Shown here piece by piece: positions 47,362-57,025 of a DNA stretch of 64,000 nt. The position numbers and the translations under genes were made by a program. The notes under the pieces are model-generated. The model saw only the letters and a program-made list of their open reading frames with translations, did no database searches and was not told the DNA's origin. This stretch comes from Tenericutes bacterium MO-XQ. GTDB lineage: Bacteria > Bacillota_I > Bacilli_A > Acholeplasmatales > Acholeplasmataceae. The DNA is taken from the NCBI GenBank assembly GCA_002838185.1, contig CP017948.1:1-64000 (forward strand), read 5' to 3'. The stretch's first letter is position 1. The number at the start of each line of letters is the position of its first letter.

Positions 47362-49215
47362 ATGAAGAAAATAATGATAATTCTAGTCCTTTTTTTATTT
47401 TTAATAGGATGTGAACAAATAAATCCAAATCCAGAACCAACTGATCCATGTATAATCAATCCTGATGACGAAACATGTGATCAATTACCTTATGATGAAG
47501 ATATAGATCAACAAATTCAAGAATTTTTGTTTGAAATGAGTTTAGAAGAAAAAGTAGGACAAATGGTTCAAGCTGAACGTTCAAGTGTGACACCAACAGA
47601 TGTAAGTACTTATTATATTGGTTCAATATTAAGTGGTGGAGGTAGTCATCCAACTGCGTTTAATGATTCTGCAGACGTTTGGTATCAAATGGTTTATGAT
47701 TACCAATATGCAGCTATGAATAGTGGAGCAAACATACCATTGATTTATGGAACAGATGCTGTCCATGGACATAACAACCTGTATGGGGCTACTATTTTCC
47801 CTCATAATATTGGTTTAGGCGCTGCAAATGATCCTGAACTTGTCTATGAAATTTCTAAAGCAACTGCTAAAGAAATGTTAACCACTGGAATCACTTGGAA
47901 TTTTGCACCTGCTTTAAGCATCGTTCAAAATATTGGTTGGGGTAGAAGTTATGAAGGTTATAGTGAAAACCCTGAAATTTTTGAATCACTTACACAAAGT
48001 GCAATCAAAGGTTATGAAGAAAATGGTGTAAGTGCAACAGCTAAACACTATCTTGCTGATGGTGCAACCACAAATGGTATCGATCAAGGTGATGTAAATT
48101 TAAGTGAGCAAACATTAAGAGATATTTATTTATTACCGTATATAGAAGCAATTGAAGCAGGTGTTGATACTGTGATGATCTCGTATAGTAGTATCAATGG
48201 TGTTAAAATGCATGAGCAAGCATACTGGATTCAAGATGTATTAAAAGATGAACTTGGATTCGAAGGTTTTGTTGTAAGTGATTGGAATGCTATTCAACAA
48301 TTAAGCGGTTCATATCAAGAGCAAGTCGCTAAAAGCATTAATGCTGGTGTTGATATGCTTATGGAACCTTATACTTGGAGAGATGCTATCGAAGCTATTA
48401 AAACTAATGTAGAAGCAAATATCATTTCTATGGATCGAATTAATGATGCAGTATCTAGAATTATTAGAGTGAAACTTGAATCTGGACTTTTTGATAATCC
48501 TTATGCAAGAGAAGACACAGCTGTTTTATACAGTGACGAGCATCAAGCTTTAGCAAGAGAAGCTGTAAGAAGAGGCCTTGTATTACTTAAAAATGATAAT
48601 CAATCTTTACCTTTAGAAAAGAATGAGAGTATATACTTAACAGGAACTGCAAGTGATCATGTAGGATACATGTCTGGTGGATGGACAACATATTGGCAAG
48701 GAAACACAAGTGCAGATATAGGTGTTGGAACATCAATTAAAAATGCGATAACTAATGTTTTAAATGAAAATAGTGGACAAATTGTAAACAATATAAATGA
48801 TGCACAAACGGTAGTGGTTGTTTTATCTGAGCTTCCTTATTCAGAAGGTGTTGGGGATAACCAAATCTTAACATTAACTGGTGGAAATGCTGATCCGAAC
48901 AATTTAAACGCATTAAATATAGCTCAACAAGCTCATCAAAATGGAAAAAATGTTGTTGGTATATTAATAAGTGGAAGACCGTTATTACTTGGAGATTACT
49001 TACAGTATTTTGATAGTTTTGTTGCTGCTTGGTTACCTGGTAGTGAAGGTGGTTTAGGTATTGCTGATGTGATTTTTGGTGATTATGATTTCACTGGGAA
49101 ATTATCATATACATGGCCAAAATCTATAGCATATGTAGGATATAATAGTAATCGTGAAGATTATGATGAAAATTTAGTTCAATTTCCATATGGATATGGA
49201 CTAACATACGCATAA
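47362..49215 (+). CDS. Lipoprotein glycoside hydrolase family 3
   Basis: The 617-residue precursor has a lipoprotein signal with lipobox LIGC (Cys17). The GH3 catalytic domain has YGTDAVHGHNNLYGATIFPH, WNFAPALSIV, KHYLADGATTNGIDQG, and the nucleophile Asp307 in FVVSDWNAIQQLS. A second GH3 C-terminal domain follows (LLKNDNQSLPLEKNESIYL, then the acid-base region). GH3 beta-glucosidases and glucan hydrolases have this layout. It is anchored outside the cell, so it probably scavenges sugars from the medium or host. AGCGAGG precedes the ATG. A terminator hairpin follows. Confidence 0.93.
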   Translation: MKKIMIILVLFLFLIGCEQINPNPEPTDPCIINPDDETCDQLPYDEDIDQQIQEFLFEMSLEEKVGQMVQAERSSVTPTDVSTYYIGSILSGGGSHPTAFNDSADVWYQMVYDYQYAAMNSGANIPLIYGTDAVHGHNNLYGATIFPHNIGLGAANDPELVYEISKATAKEMLTTGITWNFAPALSIVQNIGWGRSYEGYSENPEIFESLTQSAIKGYEENGVSATAKHYLADGATTNGIDQGDVNLSEQTLRDIYLLPYIEAIEAGVDTVMISYSSINGVKMHEQAYWIQDVLKDELGFEGFVVSDWNAIQQLSGSYQEQVAKSINAGVDMLMEPYTWRDAIEAIKTNVEANIISMDRINDAVSRIIRVKLESGLFDNPYAREDTAVLYSDEHQALAREAVRRGLVLLKNDNQSLPLEKNESIYLTGTASDHVGYMSGGWTTYWQGNTSADIGVGTSIKNAITNVLNENSGQIVNNINDAQTVVVVLSELPYSEGVGDNQILTLTGGNADPNNLNALNIAQQAHQNGKNVVGILISGRPLLLGDYLQYFDSFVAAWLPGSEGGLGIADVIFGDYDFTGKLSYTWPKSIAYVGYNSNREDYDENLVQFPYGYGLTYA

Positions 49216-49264
49216 AAAAAAGGGTTTTGCAACTCCACTGGAGATATTGCAAAACCTTTTTTTA
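49214..49264. terminator. Bidirectional terminator between GH3 and flavodoxin genes
   Basis: AGGGTTTTGCAA (49221-49232) pairs with TTGCAAAACCTTTT (49247-49260), T-rich on the + side and A-rich before it, so usable by both convergent genes. Confidence 0.9.
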
Positions 49265-49696
49265 TTCGTGATATAGTTTAATCATCTCATCAATCGTAGC
49301 TTCTCGATTTCTTCTTGACCAATTAATCGAAGTTTTATATCTAACTTCACCGCCTCGAGATTTTATTAGTTTTTTCATTTGTTTAAGAGTTTGATCGCCG
49401 CCCATCCAAGCAAAAGGAAAGAAATGGGTAATAAAAATGTCAATGAGTTTTCCTTCAAGGTGTTGAACTTGGTTTAAATAACTGCGCATGACTCTACTCA
49501 ACTGAAATCCATGCACTGGTGATGCAAAAACAATATAATCGTATGAATCGATTTTCGGTATATTGGTTAGTTTTGGATCTTTGATATTTGGATCATCGGA
49601 TTCCGCAGTAATCCTTAATAGATCAAAATCTTTAAATTTATTAGCAACCATGTCAGTATTGCCAGTTTTTGAATAATAGACGATAGCTTTATTCAT
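49262..49696 (-). CDS. Flavodoxin-like protein
   Basis: This 144-residue protein has the FMN-binding start IVYYSKTGNTDMVANKF and ASPVHGFQLSRVM and FAWMGGDQTLKQMK segments of the flavodoxin family. It may shuttle electrons or reduce quinones. A GGATGTG site precedes the ATG on the minus strand. Confidence 0.85.
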   Translation of the reverse strand: MNKAIVYYSKTGNTDMVANKFKDFDLLRITAESDDPNIKDPKLTNIPKIDSYDYIVFASPVHGFQLSRVMRSYLNQVQHLEGKLIDIFITHFFPFAWMGGDQTLKQMKKLIKSRGGEVRYKTSINWSRRNREATIDEMIKLYHE

Positions 49697-49757
49697 ATTT
49701 AATTCACATCCTTTATTTTCAATGTAACTTTATCATATTTTTTATAAAAATAAAAGA

Positions 49758-49766
49758 TGATATAAT
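49758..49766 (+). promoter_or_regulatory. Extended -10 for the gene at 49797
   Basis: TGA-TATAAT at 49758-49766, 31 bases before the ATG. Confidence 0.6.
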
Positions 49767-49796
49767 AAAGTATCACTAGAATAGAAGGTATAACTT

Positions 49797-50603
49797 ATGA
49801 ATATTGGATTTTATTTAGAAAATATAGATGATGTTGAGAAAGCAAAGATACTCATTAAATCTATAAAAGAAAATATCAAACAATCATGCATTTATATCGT
49901 CACAAAGCATGATGTAAACTTAAGTGATTGTACAATTATCAACGATCAAATTACGGCTCACAATGACTTATACTTTGTAGATAAAGTTCATGCTGCATCT
50001 ATTTTCGAAAAAACTATATCAACGCCTTATCTTTGGATTGATATAGATACTATCTTTTTAAAACCAGCAGATCAATTTTTTAACTTTTCTAAAGACATAG
50101 CAGTAAATCCAGTTGATATAAGAAACATAGGTGTTTTAAAAGATCATCTAATCTCTGATGTATGGGAAACAACCATGAAGCATTTGAAAATGACTTCTTT
50201 TGATCATTATGTCACGACTCGGGTTTCTAATGAAGTAATACATCTATATTACAACATAGGTATGGTATATGTGAGAGAACATCGGGGATTGTTTGAAAAA
50301 ACCTATCAAACCTTAACTAATCTTTTTCATGATCAAAGCATCTATCAAATGATCATGTCAAACCCGTTATATCGTATTTTTTATCATCAACTTGTATTTT
50401 CTTTGTATGTAGAAAAACTCTATGATCAACATATCGATAAACTTGGTGAGTACATCAACTATCCATTACACTTAATGGACAAAGATGCAAAAAAGCCACA
50501 CATAGAGGACTTAATCTCTATTAGATATGATACATACCTCAATAACCATGAAATACCTGAATTTCTTAAAAAAACAATAAATATAAACAAATCTTATCTA
50601 TAA
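49797..50603 (+). CDS. Putative GT-A-fold glycosyltransferase-like protein
   Basis: The 268-residue protein has no confident family match by eye. The segment TPYLWIDIDTIFLKPADQF (about residues 77-95) holds a DxD motif and resembles the metal-binding loop of nucleotide-sugar glycosyltransferases. ITAHNDLYFVDKVHAASIF before it fits the donor-site strand. There is no signal or transmembrane helix. It stands alone between a flavodoxin gene and an anchored protein gene. A GAAGGT site precedes the ATG. Confidence 0.5.
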   Translation: MNIGFYLENIDDVEKAKILIKSIKENIKQSCIYIVTKHDVNLSDCTIINDQITAHNDLYFVDKVHAASIFEKTISTPYLWIDIDTIFLKPADQFFNFSKDIAVNPVDIRNIGVLKDHLISDVWETTMKHLKMTSFDHYVTTRVSNEVIHLYYNIGMVYVREHRGLFEKTYQTLTNLFHDQSIYQMIMSNPLYRIFYHQLVFSLYVEKLYDQHIDKLGEYINYPLHLMDKDAKKPHIEDLISIRYDTYLNNHEIPEFLKKTININKSYL

Positions 50604-50679
50604 TTTAGTATATCAAAGCAACCATATTGTGTTTTTAAGATAAATGTAATAATATATAGACAAATAAAGAGGTGAGAAA

Positions 50680-52350
50680 ATGAAATTTTTATTCAAAGTG
50701 ATTGTAATACCTATCTTATCGATTGTTGCTATACCTTTAATTACATTAGCAGTACTTTATAAGAGCGTTGAAATACCTGTAGAAGATTTCACTTCAGATG
50801 GAAATACAGTTGTATTAACTGATATGATTACTGAAGAAATGGATGCATTTTTAGCAAACAACGATAGTGATTCTGTAATATCACTAGGTGTTGCTCAAAA
50901 AGAAGCAAACTTATTATTAAAAGAAACGTTTTTATCAATTAATGATCAATACTTAGATGAAAATGCCGCTAGTGATGATAAAAATTATGTTTTAAAAGAA
51001 GACATGTATGGGTATCAAGGCACCTGGGTAGACTTTAATGAGGATATGGTAGAAATTGAGTCTGGTATTCATATTTTTGTTGCAAATTTCACTTATAAGA
51101 CAAGATTACTTATTGCGTTTAAATTAGAAGCGGATACTGAAGAGATTGTTTTAACCTTAGATAAATTAACCATTGGTAATTTACCACTTGCTTGGGCATT
51201 TGGTGCAGCAGACTGGGCAGTTACTCAAATAACTGGTAATGACCTAGAAGCAACCATTAATGATCAATTAAATGGAGTTGCAACCTTTGATCCTACAACT
51301 AGAGAAATCAGAGTAGATGTTCAAACACTTGTTGATTCACAATTAAGTGATGATCCACAACAAGCGGCATTAGTTAATTCTTTAATGGCATTTGTTGATG
51401 AAAATGAATTATTTGATATTGGATTTACAGATGGCAGTTTTGATGCAAATTTAGCACTTGGTAAAACTAAAGATGATACACCACCATTTGAGTTAGATGC
51501 AACAGATAGAATTATGACAGAAGCTGATTTAACAGCGATGCTTGAATCAAAAGCAACTTCACTTATTTTATCAACTTTATCTACAACAACCAATCCATAT
51601 ATTGAGTTTGGTGAGTTAACTTTAAATAAAGTGTTAGATTATATGTTAAGAGACCAACAAGTCGCTCCTGGTGTTTTACAAGAAGTCGTCTTGTTTGAAA
51701 ATTATGTCATGAGAGCATATGTGCCATATGTAACAATGACAGATACAGTGTTTGTTGTTAATATCCCATTAAAAATATCATCTATTGCTGAACCAACAAA
51801 TACTTTCCAAACCATCATTAAGATAGATGCAACACCTTCTATGTCAGGCAGTGATTTAGTGATTACATTAAATCAGCTTACAGCAGGTGAAGTATCAGTA
51901 ACAAATGAGCATCTTGCGAATATTTTAACTTTATTAGGGGATACTGATTTAATCGTTGATGGAAATATTGTCATCCAAGATTTTGATCAACAAATGAATC
52001 AAGCTGGTATGTCTATTGATACTGTCGAAGTGGTTAATAGTAAACTTAGAATGTATGTTGAATTGAGTGATCAAATTCCTTTAGGAGATATTCAAGATGC
52101 TATAGAAGATGTTTTAACAGGTATTAGTGATAATCCTGATATACCTGCAGAAATTGATACAGCTGTTGATGATGTTTTAAATAGTTTAACAGATCCATCA
52201 GGTGATCCAGAACAAGCTGTTGAAGATTTCATGGAAACATTTGAAGGTTTAGATGAAGAAGAACAACAAGTTGTCTATGACGCTTTACAAGATGAATTTG
52301 AAAATAGTGAGTATTCACTAGATGAAATTTTAGGATTAATTCCTGAATGA
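50680..52350 (+). CDS. Large anchored extracytoplasmic protein, unrecognised
   Basis: The 556-residue protein starts with one hydrophobic helix (about residues 4-28) then a long acidic outer part. Two regions look alike: residues of about 134-205 (LLIAFKLEADTEEIVLTLDKLTIGNL with following IR VDVQTL-like strands) and about 366-440 (VFVVNIPLKISSI ... LVITLNQLTAGEV), suggesting an internal duplication. The C-terminal 85 residues are rich in Asp and Glu. There are no cysteine pairs or catalytic motifs. The YpmS (DUF2140) family is a possible distant relative, unconfirmed. A GAGGTGAG site precedes the ATG. Confidence 0.6.
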   Translation: MKFLFKVIVIPILSIVAIPLITLAVLYKSVEIPVEDFTSDGNTVVLTDMITEEMDAFLANNDSDSVISLGVAQKEANLLLKETFLSINDQYLDENAASDDKNYVLKEDMYGYQGTWVDFNEDMVEIESGIHIFVANFTYKTRLLIAFKLEADTEEIVLTLDKLTIGNLPLAWAFGAADWAVTQITGNDLEATINDQLNGVATFDPTTREIRVDVQTLVDSQLSDDPQQAALVNSLMAFVDENELFDIGFTDGSFDANLALGKTKDDTPPFELDATDRIMTEADLTAMLESKATSLILSTLSTTTNPYIEFGELTLNKVLDYMLRDQQVAPGVLQEVVLFENYVMRAYVPYVTMTDTVFVVNIPLKISSIAEPTNTFQTIIKIDATPSMSGSDLVITLNQLTAGEVSVTNEHLANILTLLGDTDLIVDGNIVIQDFDQQMNQAGMSIDTVEVVNSKLRMYVELSDQIPLGDIQDAIEDVLTGISDNPDIPAEIDTAVDDVLNSLTDPSGDPEQAVEDFMETFEGLDEEEQQVVYDALQDEFENSEYSLDEILGLIPE

Positions 52351-52365
52351 TAAATAAATAACAAG

Positions 52366-52399
52366 AAAGTCTAATCATTTGATGATTAGGCTTTTTTTT
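52366..52399 (+). terminator. Terminator after the anchored protein gene
   Basis: AAAGTCTAATCAT (52366-52378) pairs with ATGATTAGGCTTT (52382-52394), followed by T's. Confidence 0.9.
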
Positions 52400-52438
52400 A
52401 TCTTCAAATGAGTGATAAAATAGTATCAGGTGATAAAT

Positions 52439-53197
52439 ATGAAAAAAGAGTTTGTAAAAATTAATGAAAAAACGATAGATTCATGGGTCAAAGAAGGATG
52501 GATATGGGGAAAACCCATAGATCATGAAACATATCTCAAAGCAACCCAAGGAGATTGGGATGTTGTTTTAACACCAACAAAGCCTGTTCCAAAAAATTGG
52601 TTCTTACCATTTAAAGGTTTAAAAATATTAGGTCTTGCGAGTGGTGGTGGTCAGCAAATGCCGATATTTGCGGCACTAGGTGCTGATTGCACTGTATTTG
52701 ATTTATCAGATGAGCAATTAAAAGGTGAACGTTTAGTTTCAAATAGAGAGGGTTATCAGATCAACATCATTAAAGGAGATATGACAGAAAAACTACCTTT
52801 TGAAGATGAAGCGTTTGACCTAATTTTTCATCCAGTTTCAAATGTTTATGTTAAAGATGTTTACCACGTTTTTAAAGAATGTGCTAGAGTTTTGAGAAAA
52901 GATGGATTATTATTAGCTGGATTAGATAATGGCATAAACTTTATTGTAGACGATCCAGACGAAACTAAAATTGTAAATCATTTGCCGTTTGATCCAACGA
53001 CCAATAAAGACCAGTATGATAAACTTATCCAAACAGATAGCGGTATGCAGTTTTCTCATACATTAGAAGACCAAATAAAAGGACAACTTGTAGCTGGTTT
53101 TGAGATCTTAGATTTGTACGAAGATACGAATGGAGAAGGATATTTACATGAATTAAATATTCCTAGTTTTTTCGCAACAAAAGCAAGAAAAAAATAA
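52439..53197 (+). CDS. SAM-dependent methyltransferase
   Basis: The 252-residue protein has the class I methyltransferase pattern: ILGLASGGGQQMPIFAALGADCTVFDLSD (SAM motif I and acidic residue), DMTEKLPFEDEAFDLIFHP, and ECARVLRKDGLLLAG. It resembles methyltransferase domain-11 proteins; the substrate is unknown. The start is ATG 52439 after AGGTG; GTG 52430 lies inside that site. Confidence 0.88.
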   Translation: MKKEFVKINEKTIDSWVKEGWIWGKPIDHETYLKATQGDWDVVLTPTKPVPKNWFLPFKGLKILGLASGGGQQMPIFAALGADCTVFDLSDEQLKGERLVSNREGYQINIIKGDMTEKLPFEDEAFDLIFHPVSNVYVKDVYHVFKECARVLRKDGLLLAGLDNGINFIVDDPDETKIVNHLPFDPTTNKDQYDKLIQTDSGMQFSHTLEDQIKGQLVAGFEILDLYEDTNGEGYLHELNIPSFFATKARKK

Positions 53198-53208
53198 ATG
53201 ATTATAAC

Positions 53209-53237
53209 TTGAGATTTATATGATATTATCATATAAT
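53209..53237 (+). promoter_or_regulatory. glnS promoter with a perfect inverted repeat over the spacer and -10
   Basis: TTGAGA (53209-53214), 17-base spacer and TATAAT (53232-53237). TATATGATA (53217-53225), T, TATCATATA (53227-53235) overlaps the spacer and -10. Confidence 0.65.
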
Positions 53238-53261
53238 AAAGAGGACTTGAGGTGAGTTAAA

Positions 53262-54893
53262 ATGGAAAATCATTCAAATTTTATAAAAACCATTATTGAA
53301 ACAGATTTAGCAACTAAAAAACATGACGAAATCGTCACAAGATTTCCACCCGAACCAAATGGACACTTACATATCGGACATGCAAGAGCTATTGTAACTG
53401 ACTTTGAAAGTGCAATCGCATATGGTGGGTACACAAATCTACGTTTTGACGATACAAATCCTGTTAAAGAAGATGATAGTTATGTACAAGCAATCATCAA
53501 AGATATTAGATGGCTCGGATATGAACCAAAAAATATCCTTTTTGCATCTGATTATTTTGATGAAATGTATGAAAGAGCTGTTCTTTTGATTAAAAAAGGA
53601 TTAGCGTATGTTGATCATCAAACACCGGAAGAAATTCAAAAAACAAGAGGAGACGTTAATACTCCAGGTATAGAGTCACCTTATAGAAATCGTTCTGTCG
53701 AAGAAAACTTAAAATTATTTAACGACATGAAAGAAGGAAAATTCAAGGAAGGTGAATGTGTTTTAAGAGCGAAAATAGATATGGCAAGTCCTAACATGAA
53801 TATGAGAGACCCTGTCATTTATCGTATCGTTTATGCACATCATCACAACACTAAAGATAAATGGTGTATTTATCCGATGTATGATTATGCACACCCACTT
53901 GAAGATGCGATTGAGGGTATCACGCATTCTTTATGTTCATTAGAATTTGAAGATCATCGTCCACTTTATGATTGGTTTGTTAAGGAAACAGAAATGCCTA
54001 AAGTACCTAGACAAATCGAGTTTGGTCGCTTAAATATTGAAAATGCTGTATTAAGTAAAAGATTTTTAAGAGCGATCGTTGAAGATGGAAAAGTGATTGG
54101 TTGGGATGATCCAAGAATGCCAACAATTGCTGGTATGCGCCGTCGCGGCTATACACCTGATGCAATCAAAAACTTTATCTTATCAACAGGATTATCAAAA
54201 GTGAACTCTACAGTATCAACAGATATGTTAGAAGCAGCAGTTAGAGATGACCTACAAGACAAAGCCTATCGTGCAATGGGTGTTATCAATCCACTTAAAG
54301 TAACCATTACTAATTATCCTGAAAATGAAGTTGAATATTTAGATGTTGAATATCATCCTGATCATGAAAAGATGGGCAGAAGAAATATTCCATTTTCAAG
54401 ACATATTTATATTGAACAAGATGATTTTGTTTTAGAAAAACCAAATAAAAAATATAAACGTTTAGCACTTAATGTTGAAGTTAGATTGTTCCATGCATAT
54501 TTCATTAAAGCTTATGATGTGAAGTATAATGAGCAAGGCGAAATCATAGAAGTTTTAGCAACTTATGACAAAGAAACAAAATCAGGATCTGGATTTAATG
54601 AAAGAAAACCAAATGGTACCATTCATTTCGTAGAAGCAACACACGCAGTTCCTGCAACATTTAACTTCTTTGAACCACTCATTAACAATGATACATCACT
54701 TCCACTTTTAGATCGTTTTAATGATGATTCATGGCATGTTAAAAAAGGATTTGTAGAAGAAGCATTAAAAGATACTAAACCACAAGATCGATATCAATTT
54801 GTAAGAAACGGATATTTCAATGTTGATGATGATTCAACTCAAGAAAATCTTATTTTTAATGAAGTTGTTCCACTAAAGAGCAGTTATAAATAG
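53262..54893 (+). CDS. glnS: Glutaminyl-tRNA synthetase
   Basis: GlnRS charges tRNA-Gln directly. The 543 residues show clear GlnRS rather than GluRS sequence: [18 protein letters not shown] (HIGH motif), [51 protein letters not shown] and the KMSKS-like [27 protein letters not shown] is also diagnostic. Many Firmicutes and Mollicutes instead use GluRS with GatCAB, so its presence hints at lateral gain. A GGTGAG site and a good promoter precede it. Confidence 0.96.
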   Translation: MENHSNFIKTIIETDLATKKHDEIVTRFPPEPNGHLHIGHARAIVTDFESAIAYGGYTNLRFDDTNPVKEDDSYVQAIIKDIRWLGYEPKNILFASDYFDEMYERAVLLIKKGLAYVDHQTPEEIQKTRGDVNTPGIESPYRNRSVEENLKLFNDMKEGKFKEGECVLRAKIDMASPNMNMRDPVIYRIVYAHHHNTKDKWCIYPMYDYAHPLEDAIEGITHSLCSLEFEDHRPLYDWFVKETEMPKVPRQIEFGRLNIENAVLSKRFLRAIVEDGKVIGWDDPRMPTIAGMRRRGYTPDAIKNFILSTGLSKVNSTVSTDMLEAAVRDDLQDKAYRAMGVINPLKVTITNYPENEVEYLDVEYHPDHEKMGRRNIPFSRHIYIEQDDFVLEKPNKKYKRLALNVEVRLFHAYFIKAYDVKYNEQGEIIEVLATYDKETKSGSGFNERKPNGTIHFVEATHAVPATFNFFEPLINNDTSLPLLDRFNDDSWHVKKGFVEEALKDTKPQDRYQFVRNGYFNVDDDSTQENLIFNEVVPLKSSYK

Positions 54894-54907
54894 AAAGTTG
54901 GTGAGCC

Positions 54908-56986
54908 ATGAATTGGCTAGCAACCTTAAATGAATCTCAATTAAAAGCGGTGATCCACCCTAGTGGTCCGCTTTTTGTTGTAGCCGGTGCAGGTACTGGA
55001 AAGACAAGGACCTTAACCGCAAGAATCGCATATTTAATCATGGAAGGGGTTAACCCTAAAAGAATTTTAGCAGTAACTTTCACCAATAAAGCTGCACGTG
55101 AAATGAAACAAAGAGTAATTGATATGACAGGTCCACATGCAATGGATGTATGGCTATATACATTTCATGCGTTTGGATTACAAATATTAAGAAGACATAT
55201 TCAAGAACTTCCATATGGTTATAAACCATCATTTACAGTCATTGATGAAGAAGATGGAAGAAAGATTGTTAGTGATGTCGTCAAATCATTAGGGTTTGAT
55301 ATAAAGATGTTTTCAGTAAAAGCATTAAAAGGATTAATCTCTCTTTTTAAATGTGAACGTATGGAAGAATTTGAACGTTCTGATGAAGAAAAAATATATA
55401 AAGGATATCAACAATATTTAAGAGAAAATCAACTTGTTGATTTCGATGATCTATTGATTTATACACATGAGTTATTAGATAGTTATCCGCACATTAAAGC
55501 GAAATACCAAACTGCATTTGATCACGTTTTAGTAGATGAGTTTCAAGATACTGATCTTATTCAATATAAGATATTAAAAATCTTAGGAGACCTTCATAAA
55601 AACGTATTTGTCGTTGGAGATCCTGATCAATCTATCTATGGATTTAGAGGTGCAAACTACAATAACAGCAGATATTTTATAAGAGATTTTAAAGCTGAGG
55701 AAGTCATATTAGATAAGAACTATCGTTCAACAAATTACATTCTTCAAGCTGCAAACAAACTAATCGCAAACAATTTAAATCGACCTTCTCAAAAGAATCT
55801 TGAAAGTGATTTAGGACTTGGAAACCCAATTACCTATCACACTGCACAATCAGATTATCAAGAAACTTTTTATGTCATTAATGAAATCAATAAACTGATA
55901 CAACAAGGATATAACTATGATGATATAGCAATCCTATATCGTAATAATGCGCTCTCAAGATTGTTTGAAGATGCGATGATTAAAGAAGGTATACCATATA
56001 TCATTTATGGTGGTATATCATTTTACGAAAGAAAAGAAATCAAAGATGCTCTTGCATATATTAGATTGATCAACGATCACAATCAAGATTTCTATTTCAA
56101 ACGAATTGTTAATGTACCAAAAAGATCTATCGGTTTAAAAAGTATTCAAGTCTTAGAAGAAAAAGCTCAAACCTTAGGTATCTCTATGTTTGATGCTATT
56201 GATTATGTCGATCTTAGATCACAAGCAAAATCATCTCTCTTAGAGTTTAAAAAAATGATTATTGAAACTAAAGAAGCATTTGATGGTATGGAAGATTTAT
56301 ATCAAATTATGCCTGTACTCATGCAAAAAACAGGATACATGGCAATGCTAAAGACAGAAGATACAGAAATAGCTGAAGATAGAATCGATAACTTAAAAGA
56401 ACTTCAATCTGTATTCACTAGAGGCGATATCTATTATGAAGGTACGTTTTATGAGAAACTAAATCAGCAACTTGACCAAATTGCATTATATTCAGATTTA
56501 GATCAAGATGTTACTGAAGAAAATCATGTAAAACTTGCGACTTATCATCAAGTCAAAGGCTTAGAGTTTAGAGCTGTCTTTATGGTTGTCTTAGAAGAAG
56601 GGATATTCCCTTCTGATCGCGCTTTAATGAGTACATATGAACTTGAAGAAGAACGTCGAGTGGCATATGTTGGTATCACTAGAGCTCAAGAAAAACTATA
56701 CATGACACACTCAGAAAGACGGATGGTATACGGTCAAATTAGACTAGGATATCCTTCAAGATTTATCAAAGAATCAAGATTATCTACTCCTCAAAAACAA
56801 CCAGATGTTGTCTATGACCAAACATCGCATATTCTAAAAACTGGAGACCATGTTGAACATCAAGTCTTTGGTAGAGGTGTTGTCGTTTCAGTTGATGGAG
56901 AGATTGCTAAAATTGCATTTGCGATGCCACATGGCATTAAACAAATTTTAGAAAGTCATCCATCTATAAAAAAAGTTAAAAAGTAA
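54908..56986 (+). CDS. pcrA: ATP-dependent DNA helicase PcrA (UvrD family)
   Basis: PcrA is an SF1A 3'-5' helicase for repair and replication restart. The 692 residues are close to the usual 720. Motifs: LFVVAGAGTGKTRTLTARI, AVTFTNKAAREMKQR, VLVDEFQDTDLIQYK, GDPDQSIYGFRGAN, ATYHQVKGLEFRAVF and AYVGITRAQEKLY. A GTTGGTGAGCC context supplies a weak site before ATG 54908. A shorter relative follows. Confidence 0.95.
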   Translation: MNWLATLNESQLKAVIHPSGPLFVVAGAGTGKTRTLTARIAYLIMEGVNPKRILAVTFTNKAAREMKQRVIDMTGPHAMDVWLYTFHAFGLQILRRHIQELPYGYKPSFTVIDEEDGRKIVSDVVKSLGFDIKMFSVKALKGLISLFKCERMEEFERSDEEKIYKGYQQYLRENQLVDFDDLLIYTHELLDSYPHIKAKYQTAFDHVLVDEFQDTDLIQYKILKILGDLHKNVFVVGDPDQSIYGFRGANYNNSRYFIRDFKAEEVILDKNYRSTNYILQAANKLIANNLNRPSQKNLESDLGLGNPITYHTAQSDYQETFYVINEINKLIQQGYNYDDIAILYRNNALSRLFEDAMIKEGIPYIIYGGISFYERKEIKDALAYIRLINDHNQDFYFKRIVNVPKRSIGLKSIQVLEEKAQTLGISMFDAIDYVDLRSQAKSSLLEFKKMIIETKEAFDGMEDLYQIMPVLMQKTGYMAMLKTEDTEIAEDRIDNLKELQSVFTRGDIYYEGTFYEKLNQQLDQIALYSDLDQDVTEENHVKLATYHQVKGLEFRAVFMVVLEEGIFPSDRALMSTYELEEERRVAYVGITRAQEKLYMTHSERRMVYGQIRLGYPSRFIKESRLSTPQKQPDVVYDQTSHILKTGDHVEHQVFGRGVVVSVDGEIAKIAFAMPHGIKQILESHPSIKKVKK

Positions 56987-57025
56987 TTTCATCCCCGTAC
57001 TCATAAAATGAGTTGAGGTGATCAA

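Noticed and set aside
57000-57015. Hairpin ACTCAT-AAA-ATGAGT between pcrA and the short helicase gene
   Set aside because: There is no T-run, and the second arm runs into the next ribosome binding site. Not supported as a terminator.
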